From the NCBI GenBank assembly GCA_022180725.1, contig BQMO01000009.1, forward strand, positions 1-64,000: DNA of 64,000 nt. The letters are read 5' to 3'. Below the pieces are notes generated by a model. That model was not told where the DNA came from. It was given only the letters and a program-made list of their open reading frames with translations, and did not search any database. Source of the stretch: Phycisphaerae bacterium. Its GTDB lineage: Bacteria; Planctomycetota; Phycisphaerae; Phycisphaerales; UBA1924. Each line of letters opens with the position of its first letter. Positions within the stretch are counted from its first letter, which is position 1. Of the stretch, positions 17,073 to 25,575 are shown in pieces. Both the position numbers and the translations under genes were made by a program.

Positions 17073-17090
17073 TTTCAGAACATTCTGAAA
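17073..17090. promoter_or_regulatory. palindromic operator candidate (TTTCAGAA-CA-TTCTGAAA)
   Basis: Eight bases match exactly in inverted orientation around a two-base spacer. The site is AT-rich against a GC-rich background and lies 42 bases before the regulator's start codon. MarR/GbsR dimers bind such dyads, so autoregulation is the simplest reading. Confidence 0.55.
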
Positions 17091-17135
17091 GCGCCGCGCA
17101 CACCCGCCGGGGGCCGCACCGGGTTCGGAGGCGGG

Positions 17136-18146
17136 CTACATCACAAGGTCCACGCACCCCGCGACCCCGAGCGCGAGGCTCACGACCCCGTTGAGCGTGA
17201 AGAACATCATGTGCAGCCGGGGGGTGGCGTTGGCGCCCCGGGCCGAGCGGGCCAGCAGGGTGTGCTCGACGGCCAACAGCCCCGCCGCCAGCGCCATGCC
17301 AGCCCCGAAGAGCACGCCGAGCGCGGCGTGACTCGTCCACGCGGCCAGGAGCGCGACCAGCGCCATGCCGTGCGCCATGCGGGCCGCCCACACGGCCCCG
17401 GCCGCGCCGAGTTTCGCGGGGATGCTCCGCAGCCCTTTCGTGCGGTCGAAGGCCTCGTCCTGAAGGGCGTAGATGATGTCGAATCCCGCGACCCACAGCA
17501 GCACAAAGGCCGAGGTCCACCAGAGCGTGGGCGTGCCCAGCAGCGCCGCGGGGCGAACCGCCAAGGCCGCGGCGATGGGCGAGATGGCCAGCGCCAGCCC
17601 GAGCACCGCGTGGCACAGCCACGTGAACCGCTTGGTCCAGGAGTAGAACGCAAGCAGCGCCAGCACGGGCAGCGCGAGGTACAAGGGCCAGGGGTTGGCG
17701 TACAGGCGATGGAAGAACCATGTCAGCCCGACGAACCCCGCGGCGCACGCCGCCGCGAGACTCCACCCCAGCAGGGTGGAGGCCCGCCCTGACGCGAACG
17801 CCCGGCCCTTGGTCCGCTCATGCTCGGCGTCGATCTTGCGATCCACCAGGCGGTTGATGAGCATGGCCCAGGTGCGGGCCAGCACCATGCACCCCACGAC
17901 CAGCCCCACCTGCCCCGCGAAGACCCACCACGCCTTGCCCTCGGGGTTCTCCATCGATGCCGGTCCGGCCAGAAAGGCCCCGAACACCGCGAACGGCAGG
18001 GCGAACACACTGTGCGCGATCTTGATGTCGGCGGCAATGGCCAGCAGTGACGCCCCCACGCGGGCACGCTCCCCCCCTTCAGGTTTCGCGGTCACGGCGG
18101 ACGGCGCGACAGTGACCGTGGCCGTTTGCTCTTCGTTGCTCGTCAT
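17136..18146 (-). CDS. UbiA-family prenyltransferase (MqnP-like)
   Basis: 336 residues with about eight or nine membrane helices after a soluble 35-residue start. Both Asp-rich motifs are present: NRLVDRKIDAEHERTKGR (about 105-122) and DIIYALQDEAFDRTKG in the second half. The family transfers a polyprenyl chain to an aromatic ring. The sequence resembles 4-hydroxybenzoate-type and MqnP enzymes, and in planctomycetes the futalosine pathway (MqnP) is the likelier use, although no other mqn gene is here to confirm it. The ATG at 18146 has no SD but follows a TATCCT box by five bases. Confidence 0.85.
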   Translation of the reverse strand: MTSNEEQTATVTVAPSAVTAKPEGGERARVGASLLAIAADIKIAHSVFALPFAVFGAFLAGPASMENPEGKAWWVFAGQVGLVVGCMVLARTWAMLINRLVDRKIDAEHERTKGRAFASGRASTLLGWSLAAACAAGFVGLTWFFHRLYANPWPLYLALPVLALLAFYSWTKRFTWLCHAVLGLALAISPIAAALAVRPAALLGTPTLWWTSAFVLLWVAGFDIIYALQDEAFDRTKGLRSIPAKLGAAGAVWAARMAHGMALVALLAAWTSHAALGVLFGAGMALAAGLLAVEHTLLARSARGANATPRLHMMFFTLNGVVSLALGVAGCVDLVM

Positions 18147-18151
18147 GTTCG

Positions 18152-18157
18152 AGGATA
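18152..18157 (-). promoter_or_regulatory. TATCCT, -10-like box 5 bases before ubiA-like start
   Basis: TAnnnT read on the minus strand, with five bases to the ATG and no SD; leaderless candidate. Confidence 0.4.
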
Positions 18158-18258
18158 GGAATGATGCCCGGCAACACATTTTGTTGTCGGACCGCTTGCA
18201 TCTCGCCCGGGGCGTGGCATCTTTCGAAAGCCCCGGGGGCGGGGCACGGAGATTCCCC

Positions 18259-18945
18259 ATGCGTGCAACGTGCATGCTGTGCCTTGTGCTGACGCCCGCG
18301 TCCTTCGCGGACATCGTGGTGGACACGTTCGATCCCGGCTCGAACATCGGCGGGTGGACCTTCGGCGGGCCGAACGGGTCGGTACTGCCCACGGGCGGCA
18401 ACCCCGGGGCCTACTGGAACGAACCGGGGCTGGATACTTTCGCCCCGCGGCTGCGGACAACGACGGCGACATCGGCCTTCACGGGAGACTTTCGCACCCG
18501 TGAAGTGACTCGCCTGGGTGTGGATCTCGTGTTGTTCCACGTTGATTTTTCAGCCGGCGGGAGGCCGCTCTCGCTGATCCTGCTCAGCGATAACGGCACG
18601 CCGGGCAATCCGAACGACGATTGGGGGGCGTACACCATGCACGCCCAGAACATTCCGCTGGTGGGTGAGGGGTGGCGGCGGTACGACTTCACTGTTCCGA
18701 GCCAGGTTACAGCGCTGCCGGCCGGGTGGGCTTTCATCGAGTTCGGCCCCGGGGCGAATCTCGATTGGAACGCGCTCATCACGAACGTGAAAGGCGTGGA
18801 GTTCTTCTACGGGAACCCCGAGAACTTCTTTATCTTCCAGATGTGGCACACCGGCGCGGACAATGTCACGATCGAGACGGTGCCAGCGCCGGGTGTCGCG
18901 TGCGTGCTCGGCGGGTTCATCATGCTCGCGCGTCGCCGTCGATGA
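18259..18945 (+). CDS. secreted protein with PEP-CTERM-like tail
   Basis: 228 residues. A short signal peptide (MRATCMLCLVLTPASFA) leads into a jellyroll-type domain (FDPGSNIGGWTFGG to about residue 200) of the kind seen in carbohydrate- or surface-binding proteins. The C-terminus reads VPAPGVACVLGGFIML followed by RRRR: a short hydrophobic segment and arginines, as in PEP-CTERM sorting tails with Ala in place of Glu. It is probably exported and processed at the cell envelope. An SD (GGAG) lies eight bases before the ATG. It diverges from the ubiA-like gene and meets the aminotransferase gene tail to tail. Confidence 0.75.
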   Translation: MRATCMLCLVLTPASFADIVVDTFDPGSNIGGWTFGGPNGSVLPTGGNPGAYWNEPGLDTFAPRLRTTTATSAFTGDFRTREVTRLGVDLVLFHVDFSAGGRPLSLILLSDNGTPGNPNDDWGAYTMHAQNIPLVGEGWRRYDFTVPSQVTALPAGWAFIEFGPGANLDWNALITNVKGVEFFYGNPENFFIFQMWHTGADNVTIETVPAPGVACVLGGFIMLARRRR

Positions 18946-18981
18946 CGGCGTGAGGCCTTGCCGCCACGCCCCGGAGCCGCT

Positions 18982-20169
18982 TCAGCCCCGGTACACGTTC
19001 ACGACCTTGTGCAACGCTTCTTCCACGATGCGGAAGTGGTCGTCGGAAAGGTCGTGGTGCATCGGGAGGCAGAAGACCTTGTTCGCGAGCGCATCGGCCA
19101 CTGGGCAGTCCTCGCCGTCCCACTCTGCAAGCGCGGGCTGCTTGGGCAGCGGGCGCGGGTAGTGCGTCGCGGTGGGTACGCCCTCGGCGTTGAGGGCCTT
19201 GCAGAACTCGTCGCGCGTGCAGGTGAAGCGCCCGAGTTCGAGTTGGACGGTATACAGGTGATACACCGCCTCGGCGCCGGGGGTGGTCACGGGGGCCTTG
19301 AGGCCCTCGATCTTCTTGAGGATGGCGTCGTACCACGCGGCGTTGCGGCGGCGCTGGGCCGTCTGGTCGGGCAGGCGGTCCAGCCGCGAGCACCCGATGG
19401 CCCCGGCCATGTCGTTGAGACGGTAGTTGTACCCGATGGACTGGTGCAGGTATTTCTCGGTCTCGCCGTGCGAGCGGAGGAGTTTGATGTCGCTCGCCAC
19501 CCCGTCGTCGTTGCAGGTGACGAGGCCGCCCTCGCCCGTGGCGAGGTTCTTGGTGGCGTAGAGCGAGTAGGTGACCGCGTCGCCGAAGGCGCCCAGCCCG
19601 CGGCCCTTGTAGGTGGCCAGGTGGGCCTGGGCGGCGTCGTAGATGACCATCAGGTTGTGTTTCTCGGCAAGGGCCTGGATGGCGTCGATGTCGACCGGAC
19701 ACCCGTAGAGGTGCGTCGCGGCGATGGCGGTGGTGTTCCGCGTGATCTTCCGGGCCGCGTCGCGGGGGTCGATCTGCATCGTGTCGGGCAGGGCATCGAC
19801 GAAGATGGGGTTGGCGCCCCGGGCGACGACCATGGAGACGGTCGCGATGTAGGACCAGGCGGGCACAAGCACGTCGTCACCCGGGCGGATCAGCGGCTCA
19901 TACGCGAGTTGCAGGGCGCAGGTGCCGTTGGCGCAGGTCATGGCGTGACGGGCCTCGGTGGCGGCGGCCCAACGCTCTTCGAGTTCGGCGCACCGCCCGG
20001 CGGCCCGGAGCATGCCTGATTTCAGAACACCGATGCAGGCTTCGATATCCTCGGGGGCCAACGCGGTGGACATGAACGGGACGGCCTTGGGCGAAACGGG
20101 CGTCCCGCCGAACAGGGCCAGACTCTTGGCGGCTTCGGAACGGGCGGCGGGGATGGTCGCGGTCGACAA
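18982..20169 (-). CDS. DegT/DnrJ/EryC1/StrS-family sugar aminotransferase
   Basis: 395 residues. A PLP-dependent enzyme of nucleotide-sugar metabolism. The PLP lysine lies in YSLYATKNLATGEGG, the cofactor Asp/Gln in VIYDAAQAHLA, and the active-site loops CANGTCALQLA and RLNDMAGAIG are conserved. It would transaminate a keto-sugar nucleotide for surface polysaccharide or LPS. The start is a TTG at 20169: a perfect GGAGGT stands five bases before it, and the residues from there (LSTATIPAARSEAAKSLALFGG) match the family N-terminus. A longer ATG reading from 20280 lacks a ribosome site. It diverges from the HlyD cluster. Confidence 0.88.
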   Translation of the reverse strand: MSTATIPAARSEAAKSLALFGGTPVSPKAVPFMSTALAPEDIEACIGVLKSGMLRAAGRCAELEERWAAATEARHAMTCANGTCALQLAYEPLIRPGDDVLVPAWSYIATVSMVVARGANPIFVDALPDTMQIDPRDAARKITRNTTAIAATHLYGCPVDIDAIQALAEKHNLMVIYDAAQAHLATYKGRGLGAFGDAVTYSLYATKNLATGEGGLVTCNDDGVASDIKLLRSHGETEKYLHQSIGYNYRLNDMAGAIGCSRLDRLPDQTAQRRRNAAWYDAILKKIEGLKAPVTTPGAEAVYHLYTVQLELGRFTCTRDEFCKALNAEGVPTATHYPRPLPKQPALAEWDGEDCPVADALANKVFCLPMHHDLSDDHFRIVEEALHKVVNVYRG

Positions 20170-20305
20170 AGCAGACCTCCTGGTGGATGGGGTGATGGGA
20201 AGGATAGGCCCGCGTCCGAACGACTCCGCCCCCGCGACGCCTTCCAAGTCCCGAATCCAGATGAATTCCTTCGAAACCATGCCTCACCAAGCGCCTCGGT
20301 GGCCG

Positions 20306-20311
20306 TATAGT
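20306..20311 (+). promoter_or_regulatory. TATAGT, -10 box 6 bases before the export cluster
   Basis: Five of six match to TATAAT, placed so that transcription would start at or beside the A of the ATG at 20318. No -35 or SD is seen. It is the best leaderless promoter candidate in the window. Confidence 0.5.
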
Positions 20312-20317
20312 GGTGGC

Positions 20318-21292
20318 ATGCGAACACGGCACCTGCTCGCGCTGGCCCTTGCGGCGGGCGCGACGGCGGCGGGAATCGCAACCCCCGTCTTGGCCCAGAC
20401 TTCTGACGGACCGAAGCGTGAGGTCCGCACGCTCGACACCACGCTCGCCGACCAGTTCGGCGTGCTGTGTCATCTCCGCCCCAGTCGCGAAGCGATCATG
20501 GGCTTCGGCAGCCCCACGAAAGTGGCGGAGGTGGTGGTTCGTGGCGGGCAGGAGGTCGCCAAGGGACAGGTGATTCTTCGTGGAGACGACCGCGAAGACG
20601 CGGCGGTGCTGCGCCTGCAACGGACGCGGGCCGAGACGAATCTGCCCGTGGAACTCGCCAAGACGACCAAGGACTTCATGGAGGCCGAGTACAACCACCT
20701 GCTCGCGATCAAGGAGAAGGGCGGGTCCGGGCCGCAGGAGTTGGAGCGGGCGCGGCTGGCGTACGAGAAGGCGCGGCTGGAGTTCCTGATGGCGGTACTG
20801 AACCAGACCAGCGAGGCGATGCAGGTCGATCGGTTCCAGGCTCGCGTGGATCGGTTCCATATCGTGGCGCCCTTTGATGGCGTTGTGTCATCCGTCCAGG
20901 TGGACGTCGGGCACTCGGTGAGCGAGCAGGACCGTGTGGTGCGCGTGGTGAACGTGGACACGCTGATGATGGACGTGGGCGCGCCGATGGGCGATCTGCG
21001 CACCTGGAACCTCGCGGTGGGCGACCCGGCGTGGGTGCTGATCGACATGGCTGGCTCGCCCGTACTCCGCACGGGCAAAGTGACCGAGGTAGACCCGACG
21101 GCGGACCTGGGGAGCCGATCGCGGCGCGTCCGGGTGGAACTGCCCAACCCCAAGGGCGACACGCGGCTGATTCCCGGCGGGCCGGCGTGGGTGCGGTTCA
21201 CCGAGCCGGACGCGGACATTCTGGCGAAACTGGACCTGATTCGAGCGACCCGCGCGCCGGGGGCGGCGCGGACGACGGCCTCGAACCCCTGA
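20318..21292 (+). CDS. HlyD/RND-type periplasmic adaptor protein
   Basis: 324 residues. A signal peptide (ending near PVLAQ, residue 28) is followed by a split lipoyl domain: first half EVVVRGGQEVAKGQVILRGDD, then a helical hairpin about 90-175 (LAKTTKDFMEAEYNHLLAIKEKGG), then second half HIVAPFDGVVSSVQVDVGHSV. A beta-barrel domain ends the chain. Adaptors of this type link inner-membrane transporters to outer-membrane channels. It is the first gene of a tight four-gene cluster with a GAF-HlyD fusion, an M50-HlyD fusion and a SecA-like ATPase. No outer-membrane channel gene is present. The ATG at 20318 follows a TATAGT box by six bases. Confidence 0.85.
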   Translation: MRTRHLLALALAAGATAAGIATPVLAQTSDGPKREVRTLDTTLADQFGVLCHLRPSREAIMGFGSPTKVAEVVVRGGQEVAKGQVILRGDDREDAAVLRLQRTRAETNLPVELAKTTKDFMEAEYNHLLAIKEKGGSGPQELERARLAYEKARLEFLMAVLNQTSEAMQVDRFQARVDRFHIVAPFDGVVSSVQVDVGHSVSEQDRVVRVVNVDTLMMDVGAPMGDLRTWNLAVGDPAWVLIDMAGSPVLRTGKVTEVDPTADLGSRSRRVRVELPNPKGDTRLIPGGPAWVRFTEPDADILAKLDLIRATRAPGAARTTASNP

Positions 21293-21302
21293 GACACGAC
21301 GC

Positions 21303-23354
21303 ATGGCATTGACCGACCTTTCGACCCTGAAAACGCCCGGGTGGTCCCGGGTCGTTGGTGAGTTGGCGGCCCCGGCGGGGGACGACCGCGTCTTTCTGCT
21401 GCGCCTGATCGGCGTGCTCGGGCAGGTGGCCGGGGCGCGACAGGGCGTGCTGTTCTCCCTGGGCGGGCAGCGGGAGATCACCCCCGAGTTCGAGCCCAAG
21501 CCGGTGCTCACCTGGCCATTACCGACCGACGCGTTCGACGCGCAGGGGCGGATGACGCTCCCCCTCGACGCGATGTTCGATCCGACGCGGCTGACGGAGG
21601 GCGCGATCGAGCACGCCGGCGAAGCGCGCGCGGCGGCCCGGGCCGCGGCGAGTTCACGCCAGGTCGCGGTGTTCGGGCTGGAGCACGAGAGCCTGATGTA
21701 CGACGCGGGCGGGCCCAAGGGCTTCATCATCGCGGTGCCGATCATGGCGGGGTTGCCCGCCGAGGCGCCCGGGCTTCCGCTCGCCGCGGTGGTCACGCTG
21801 CTGGTGGATGCGCGCTCCAAGCAGGCCTTGCAAACCACGCTGGCGATCATCGAGATTCTCGCGGGGTATTCCTTCCTGCACGCGACGAGCGCAGCGTTGC
21901 GGCGTACAAAATCGTCGGGCGCCTCGCTCGACCTGGCCGCCCGGCTCATCGCCTCCATCAACGCCACCCACGACTTCAAGGGGTGCACGCTGCAACTGGT
22001 GAACGACCTGGCGCGGCAACTCTCGCTCGACCGGGCGGCCCTGGGGTGGGTGCACGAGGGCGGCTCGGCCGAGGGCGCCGAATCGGCGCGGCGCGAGACC
22101 CGGTGTGTCGCGATCACCGATACCGAGAACATCGACCGGCGCATGGCCATGGTCCGGGCGATCGAGCAGGCCATGGACGAATGCCTTGATCAGGCGCAGC
22201 CGATCCTGTACCCCGTGCCCGAGGGGCACCCCGACGCCGTGCTGACCCAGGCCATCACGCACGCGCACCGCGAACTGGCAGCGAGCGACTCGCGCCTGCG
22301 GGTGGCGAGCATCCCGCTGCGAACGCACGACGCGCAGGGCGAGCGGATCATCGGCGTGCTGCTCGTGGAGAGCGCGGGCGAGGGGCGGCTGGACGGGAAC
22401 GTGGTCGAACTGCTCCAGGCCACGATGGACCTCGCGGGGCCGGTGCTGGCGGTGCGCCGGAGCGACGACCGCATCATCGCCGTGCGGACGTGGGAGTGGA
22501 TGAAGAAGACGGCGGCGTGGGCGGTCGGGCCGACGCACACCGTGTGGAAGATGGTCGGCGTGCTGCTGCTGGCGGCGTCGCTGTTCCTGGTCTTTTTCAA
22601 GACGACGTATCGCGTGGGCGCGCCGATGGAACTTATCCCGCGCGAACGCCGAACCCTCGCCATGCCCTACGACGGGGTCATCGCCCGCGTGCCCGCGGGG
22701 ATCGAGCCGGGCGCGAAGGTCTCGGCCGGGCAGCTGCTGGTGGACCTGGACACGCGGGAACTGCACCTGGCGCGGCTGGAGGCGCAGGCGCAGGTGGAGC
22801 AGAACGAGCGCATGGCCGACGAGGCCCTGAAGCGCGGCGAGAGCGCCCGGGCCGAGGTGACCCAGGCGCGGGCCAAGGCCGACCAGGCCCGTGCCCGGCG
22901 CGACTTGCTGACACGGCAGATCGAGAAGAGTCGCATCGTCGCCCCGATCGATGGGACGATCACGGGGGGCGATCTGAAGGACAAGATCGGGGCCGCGGTC
23001 AAACTCGGGGAGCGGCTGTTCGAACTGGCCGAAACGTCGGACATGATGGTCGTCGCCCGGGTCGACGACCGCGACATCGCGCTCCTGAAGCCCGGGGCCA
23101 CGGGGCAGATCAGCCCCAAGTCCAACCCGTCGCTGACGCTGGATTTCACGGTGGAATCCATCGTGCCCATGGCCTTCGGGCATGAGGGAGAGAACGTCTT
23201 CGAGGTCCGCGGGCGCGTGGCGGCGGGCGGGGCGCCCGCCTGGGCGCTCCCGGGCATGCAGGGTCAGGCGCGGTTCGACACCGAGAAGCGATCGCTCGCG
23301 TGGATTGCCTCGCGGCGCATTGTGGACACGCTGCGGGTGTGGCTGTGGTGGTAG
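21303..23354 (+). CDS. GAF-like/HlyD fusion membrane protein
   Basis: 683 residues. The cytoplasmic N-terminal two-thirds (about 1-415) contains GAF-like alpha/beta units (around 30-185 and 215-400, for example RVASIPLRTHDAQGERIIGVLLVE). A single membrane helix follows (VWKMVGVLLLAASLFLVFF, about 416-436). The periplasmic part is an HlyD adaptor: lipoyl half MPYDGVIARVPAGIEPGAKV, a coiled-coil hairpin, second half SRIVAPIDGTITGGDLKD, and a barrel. A sensor-like cytoplasmic domain on an export adaptor is unusual and may gate export. The gene follows the first adaptor by ten bases and precedes the M50 fusion by fifty. Confidence 0.82.
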   Translation: MALTDLSTLKTPGWSRVVGELAAPAGDDRVFLLRLIGVLGQVAGARQGVLFSLGGQREITPEFEPKPVLTWPLPTDAFDAQGRMTLPLDAMFDPTRLTEGAIEHAGEARAAARAAASSRQVAVFGLEHESLMYDAGGPKGFIIAVPIMAGLPAEAPGLPLAAVVTLLVDARSKQALQTTLAIIEILAGYSFLHATSAALRRTKSSGASLDLAARLIASINATHDFKGCTLQLVNDLARQLSLDRAALGWVHEGGSAEGAESARRETRCVAITDTENIDRRMAMVRAIEQAMDECLDQAQPILYPVPEGHPDAVLTQAITHAHRELAASDSRLRVASIPLRTHDAQGERIIGVLLVESAGEGRLDGNVVELLQATMDLAGPVLAVRRSDDRIIAVRTWEWMKKTAAWAVGPTHTVWKMVGVLLLAASLFLVFFKTTYRVGAPMELIPRERRTLAMPYDGVIARVPAGIEPGAKVSAGQLLVDLDTRELHLARLEAQAQVEQNERMADEALKRGESARAEVTQARAKADQARARRDLLTRQIEKSRIVAPIDGTITGGDLKDKIGAAVKLGERLFELAETSDMMVVARVDDRDIALLKPGATGQISPKSNPSLTLDFTVESIVPMAFGHEGENVFEVRGRVAAGGAPAWALPGMQGQARFDTEKRSLAWIASRRIVDTLRVWLWW

Positions 23355-23404
23355 GCGCGACGTGACCGAGAACGCGGCGGACACGCCGCCGGCGGCCAGG
23401 GACC

Positions 23405-25573
23405 ATGAGTGAACGCTCGACATTCTCACCCTTCTGGCATCGCGTCCGCGCGATGAAGCCTCGCCTTCGTCCGCACGTGCAGATCACCCGCCAGCACTAC
23501 CGCGGGAAGCGGTGGCACGTTGTTCACGACCCGTCGTCGAATCATTTCTACCGCCTCAACGCCGTGGCCCACGAGTTTGTCGGGCTGCTCGACGGCTCGC
23601 GGACGGTGGAGGACGTGTGGCGGCTGTCGCTCACGCGGCACGCCGACGACGCGCTGACCCAGAACGAGGTGCTGCAACTGCTCAGCCAGTTGTACGGGAG
23701 CAACCTTCTCTCGGCGGACGTGACGCCCGAGACCGAGCAGTTGCTGCGGCGCGGGCGCGAACGCACCGCGCAGAAGGCCAAGCAGCAGGCCATCGGGCTG
23801 ATGTATTTCCGCGTCCGGCTGTTCAACCCCGACGCCATCCTGGCGTGGCTCGAGCCGATCGTCCGGCCGCTCATTTCGCCCGTGGGATTCCTCGCCTGGT
23901 GTGTGCTGGTGCTCGGCGCGTTCGCGTACGCGATTGTCCCGAACTGGGATCGGCTGCTCTCGGGGGTGGATTCGGCGATCGCCCCGAGCAACTGGGGGTG
24001 GATGTTCGTCGTGTTCGTGGTGCTCAAGCTGATCCACGAGGCCGGGCACGGGCTGATCTGCAAGCGTTTCGGGGGGCAGGTGCCCGAGTTCGGGGTGATG
24101 CTTCTGGTGCTGGTGCCGGCGCCGTTTGTCGATGCGTCGAGTTCGTGGGCGTTTCCGAGCAAGTGGCGCCGCATGGCGGTGGGCGCGGGCGGGATGATCT
24201 TCGAGCTGACCGTGGCCGCCCTCGCGGCGCTGCTCTGGGCCTCGACCGCCGAGGGGCAGTTGCTCCACCAACTCGCGTACAACGCGATCTTTTCCGCGAG
24301 CGTTTCGACCATTCTCTTCAACGCCAACCCGCTCATGAAGTTCGACGGGTACTACATCCTCAGCGACCTGCTCGAGGTACCCAACCTCATGCAGCGATCG
24401 CAGGCCATGCTCAAGTTCCTCGTGCAGCGTCACGCCTTCCGCATGAAGAGCGCCGTGCCGCCCACGGGGAGCCTCTCGGAGGCGGGCGTGCTGGTGCTGT
24501 ACGGCCTCGGGGCGATGATCTACCGCGTCTTTCTCTTCATCTCGATCACGCTGTACGTGATGGGCAAAATGTTCGCCATCGGGCTGTTCCTGGCGCTGTG
24601 GACCGCGGGCATGTGGTTCGTGCTGCCCGTGGGCGGGTTCATCCACTGGCTCGCGACGAACCCGGGCATCGCCGATCGACGCCCGCGTGTCATCGCGGCG
24701 TCGCTGGGGATGGCGGCGCTGGTCGTGCTGGCGCTGGGCGTGATCCCCGCGCCCGACCGTCGGCGGGCGGACGGGGTCGTCGAGAGCCTCGCGGACACGG
24801 GCGTCTTCTTCGGGGCCGACGGGTTCGTCGAGGCGGCGCACGCCCGCCCGGGGGACCGCGTCCGCAAGGGCGATCCGCTGGTGACGCTGACGAGCGACAA
24901 GTTGCGGGCCCAGTTGGCGATGTCGGAGGGGGTGCTCGCCGAGGCCGAGAGCAAGGCCCTGGAGTCGACGGTGTCACAGCCCGCGGCGGCGAAGGCCGCG
25001 ATGGAGTATTGCGAGGCCATCCGCGCCCAGATCGCCTGGATCCAGAGCAAGATCGAGGCCCTGACCGTCCGTGCGCCGCACGACGGGGTGGTGGTCGGGC
25101 AGGACCCGCACGCCCTTCTCGGCAAGTTCGTGCAGGAAGGCACGCCGCTCTGCGAGGTCGTCGACGATACCTCGGTACGCCTGACCGCGGTGTTCACGCA
25201 GACCGAGGCGGCGTGGCTGCGCGAGGGGCCGATCAAGGTGGAGGCGCGGCTGGTGTCGCGCGTGCATGACGTGATTCCCGCGACGACGGACCGCATCATC
25301 GCCGCGGGCACGCGCGATCTTCCCCACGAGTCGCTCTCGTTCAAGGGCGGTGGCCAGTTGCCGAACTCGCCCGAAGACCGTTCGGGACGGCAGACCACCG
25401 ACGCCGTCTTCAAGGGGTATTTCCTGGCCGAGGGCGTTGCGTCGGGAGAGGCGCGCGGCGCGGCGGTGCCGGGCGAGCGCGTGGCGCTGCGGTTTACGCT
25501 CGACCGCAAGCCGCTGGCGGCGCAGTGGTACCTGCGGCTGCGGCAGACGCTCCAAGGCCGGGCCAAGGTGTAA
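23405..25573 (+). CDS. PqqD-like/M50 zinc peptidase/HlyD fusion
   Basis: 722 residues in three parts. Residues 25-110 resemble a PqqD-type winged helix (HVVHDPSSNHFYRLNAVAHEF, then LLDGSRTVEDVW), a fold that in RiPP systems holds leader peptides. The middle is a membrane-embedded site-2-type peptidase with HEAGH (211-215) and NPLMKFDGYYIL (309-319), whose Asp is the third zinc ligand. From about 450 a helix and an HlyD-like lipoyl/coiled-coil/barrel region project to the periplasm. Similar fusions are annotated as putative peptide zinc metalloproteases in export operons. Its stop is two bases from the start of the SecA-like gene. The substrate is unknown, and no obvious leader-bearing peptide gene was found. 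Confidence 0.85.
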   Translation: MSERSTFSPFWHRVRAMKPRLRPHVQITRQHYRGKRWHVVHDPSSNHFYRLNAVAHEFVGLLDGSRTVEDVWRLSLTRHADDALTQNEVLQLLSQLYGSNLLSADVTPETEQLLRRGRERTAQKAKQQAIGLMYFRVRLFNPDAILAWLEPIVRPLISPVGFLAWCVLVLGAFAYAIVPNWDRLLSGVDSAIAPSNWGWMFVVFVVLKLIHEAGHGLICKRFGGQVPEFGVMLLVLVPAPFVDASSSWAFPSKWRRMAVGAGGMIFELTVAALAALLWASTAEGQLLHQLAYNAIFSASVSTILFNANPLMKFDGYYILSDLLEVPNLMQRSQAMLKFLVQRHAFRMKSAVPPTGSLSEAGVLVLYGLGAMIYRVFLFISITLYVMGKMFAIGLFLALWTAGMWFVLPVGGFIHWLATNPGIADRRPRVIAASLGMAALVVLALGVIPAPDRRRADGVVESLADTGVFFGADGFVEAAHARPGDRVRKGDPLVTLTSDKLRAQLAMSEGVLAEAESKALESTVSQPAAAKAAMEYCEAIRAQIAWIQSKIEALTVRAPHDGVVVGQDPHALLGKFVQEGTPLCEVVDDTSVRLTAVFTQTEAAWLREGPIKVEARLVSRVHDVIPATTDRIIAAGTRDLPHESLSFKGGGQLPNSPEDRSGRQTTDAVFKGYFLAEGVASGEARGAAVPGERVALRFTLDRKPLAAQWYLRLRQTLQGRAKV

Positions 25574-25575
25574 TC

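Noticed and set aside
17029..17128. Alternative start of the GbsR-type regulator upstream of its palindrome
   Set aside because: Residues there do not fit the family and no ribosome site is present; only ATG 17067 remains as a possible alternative.
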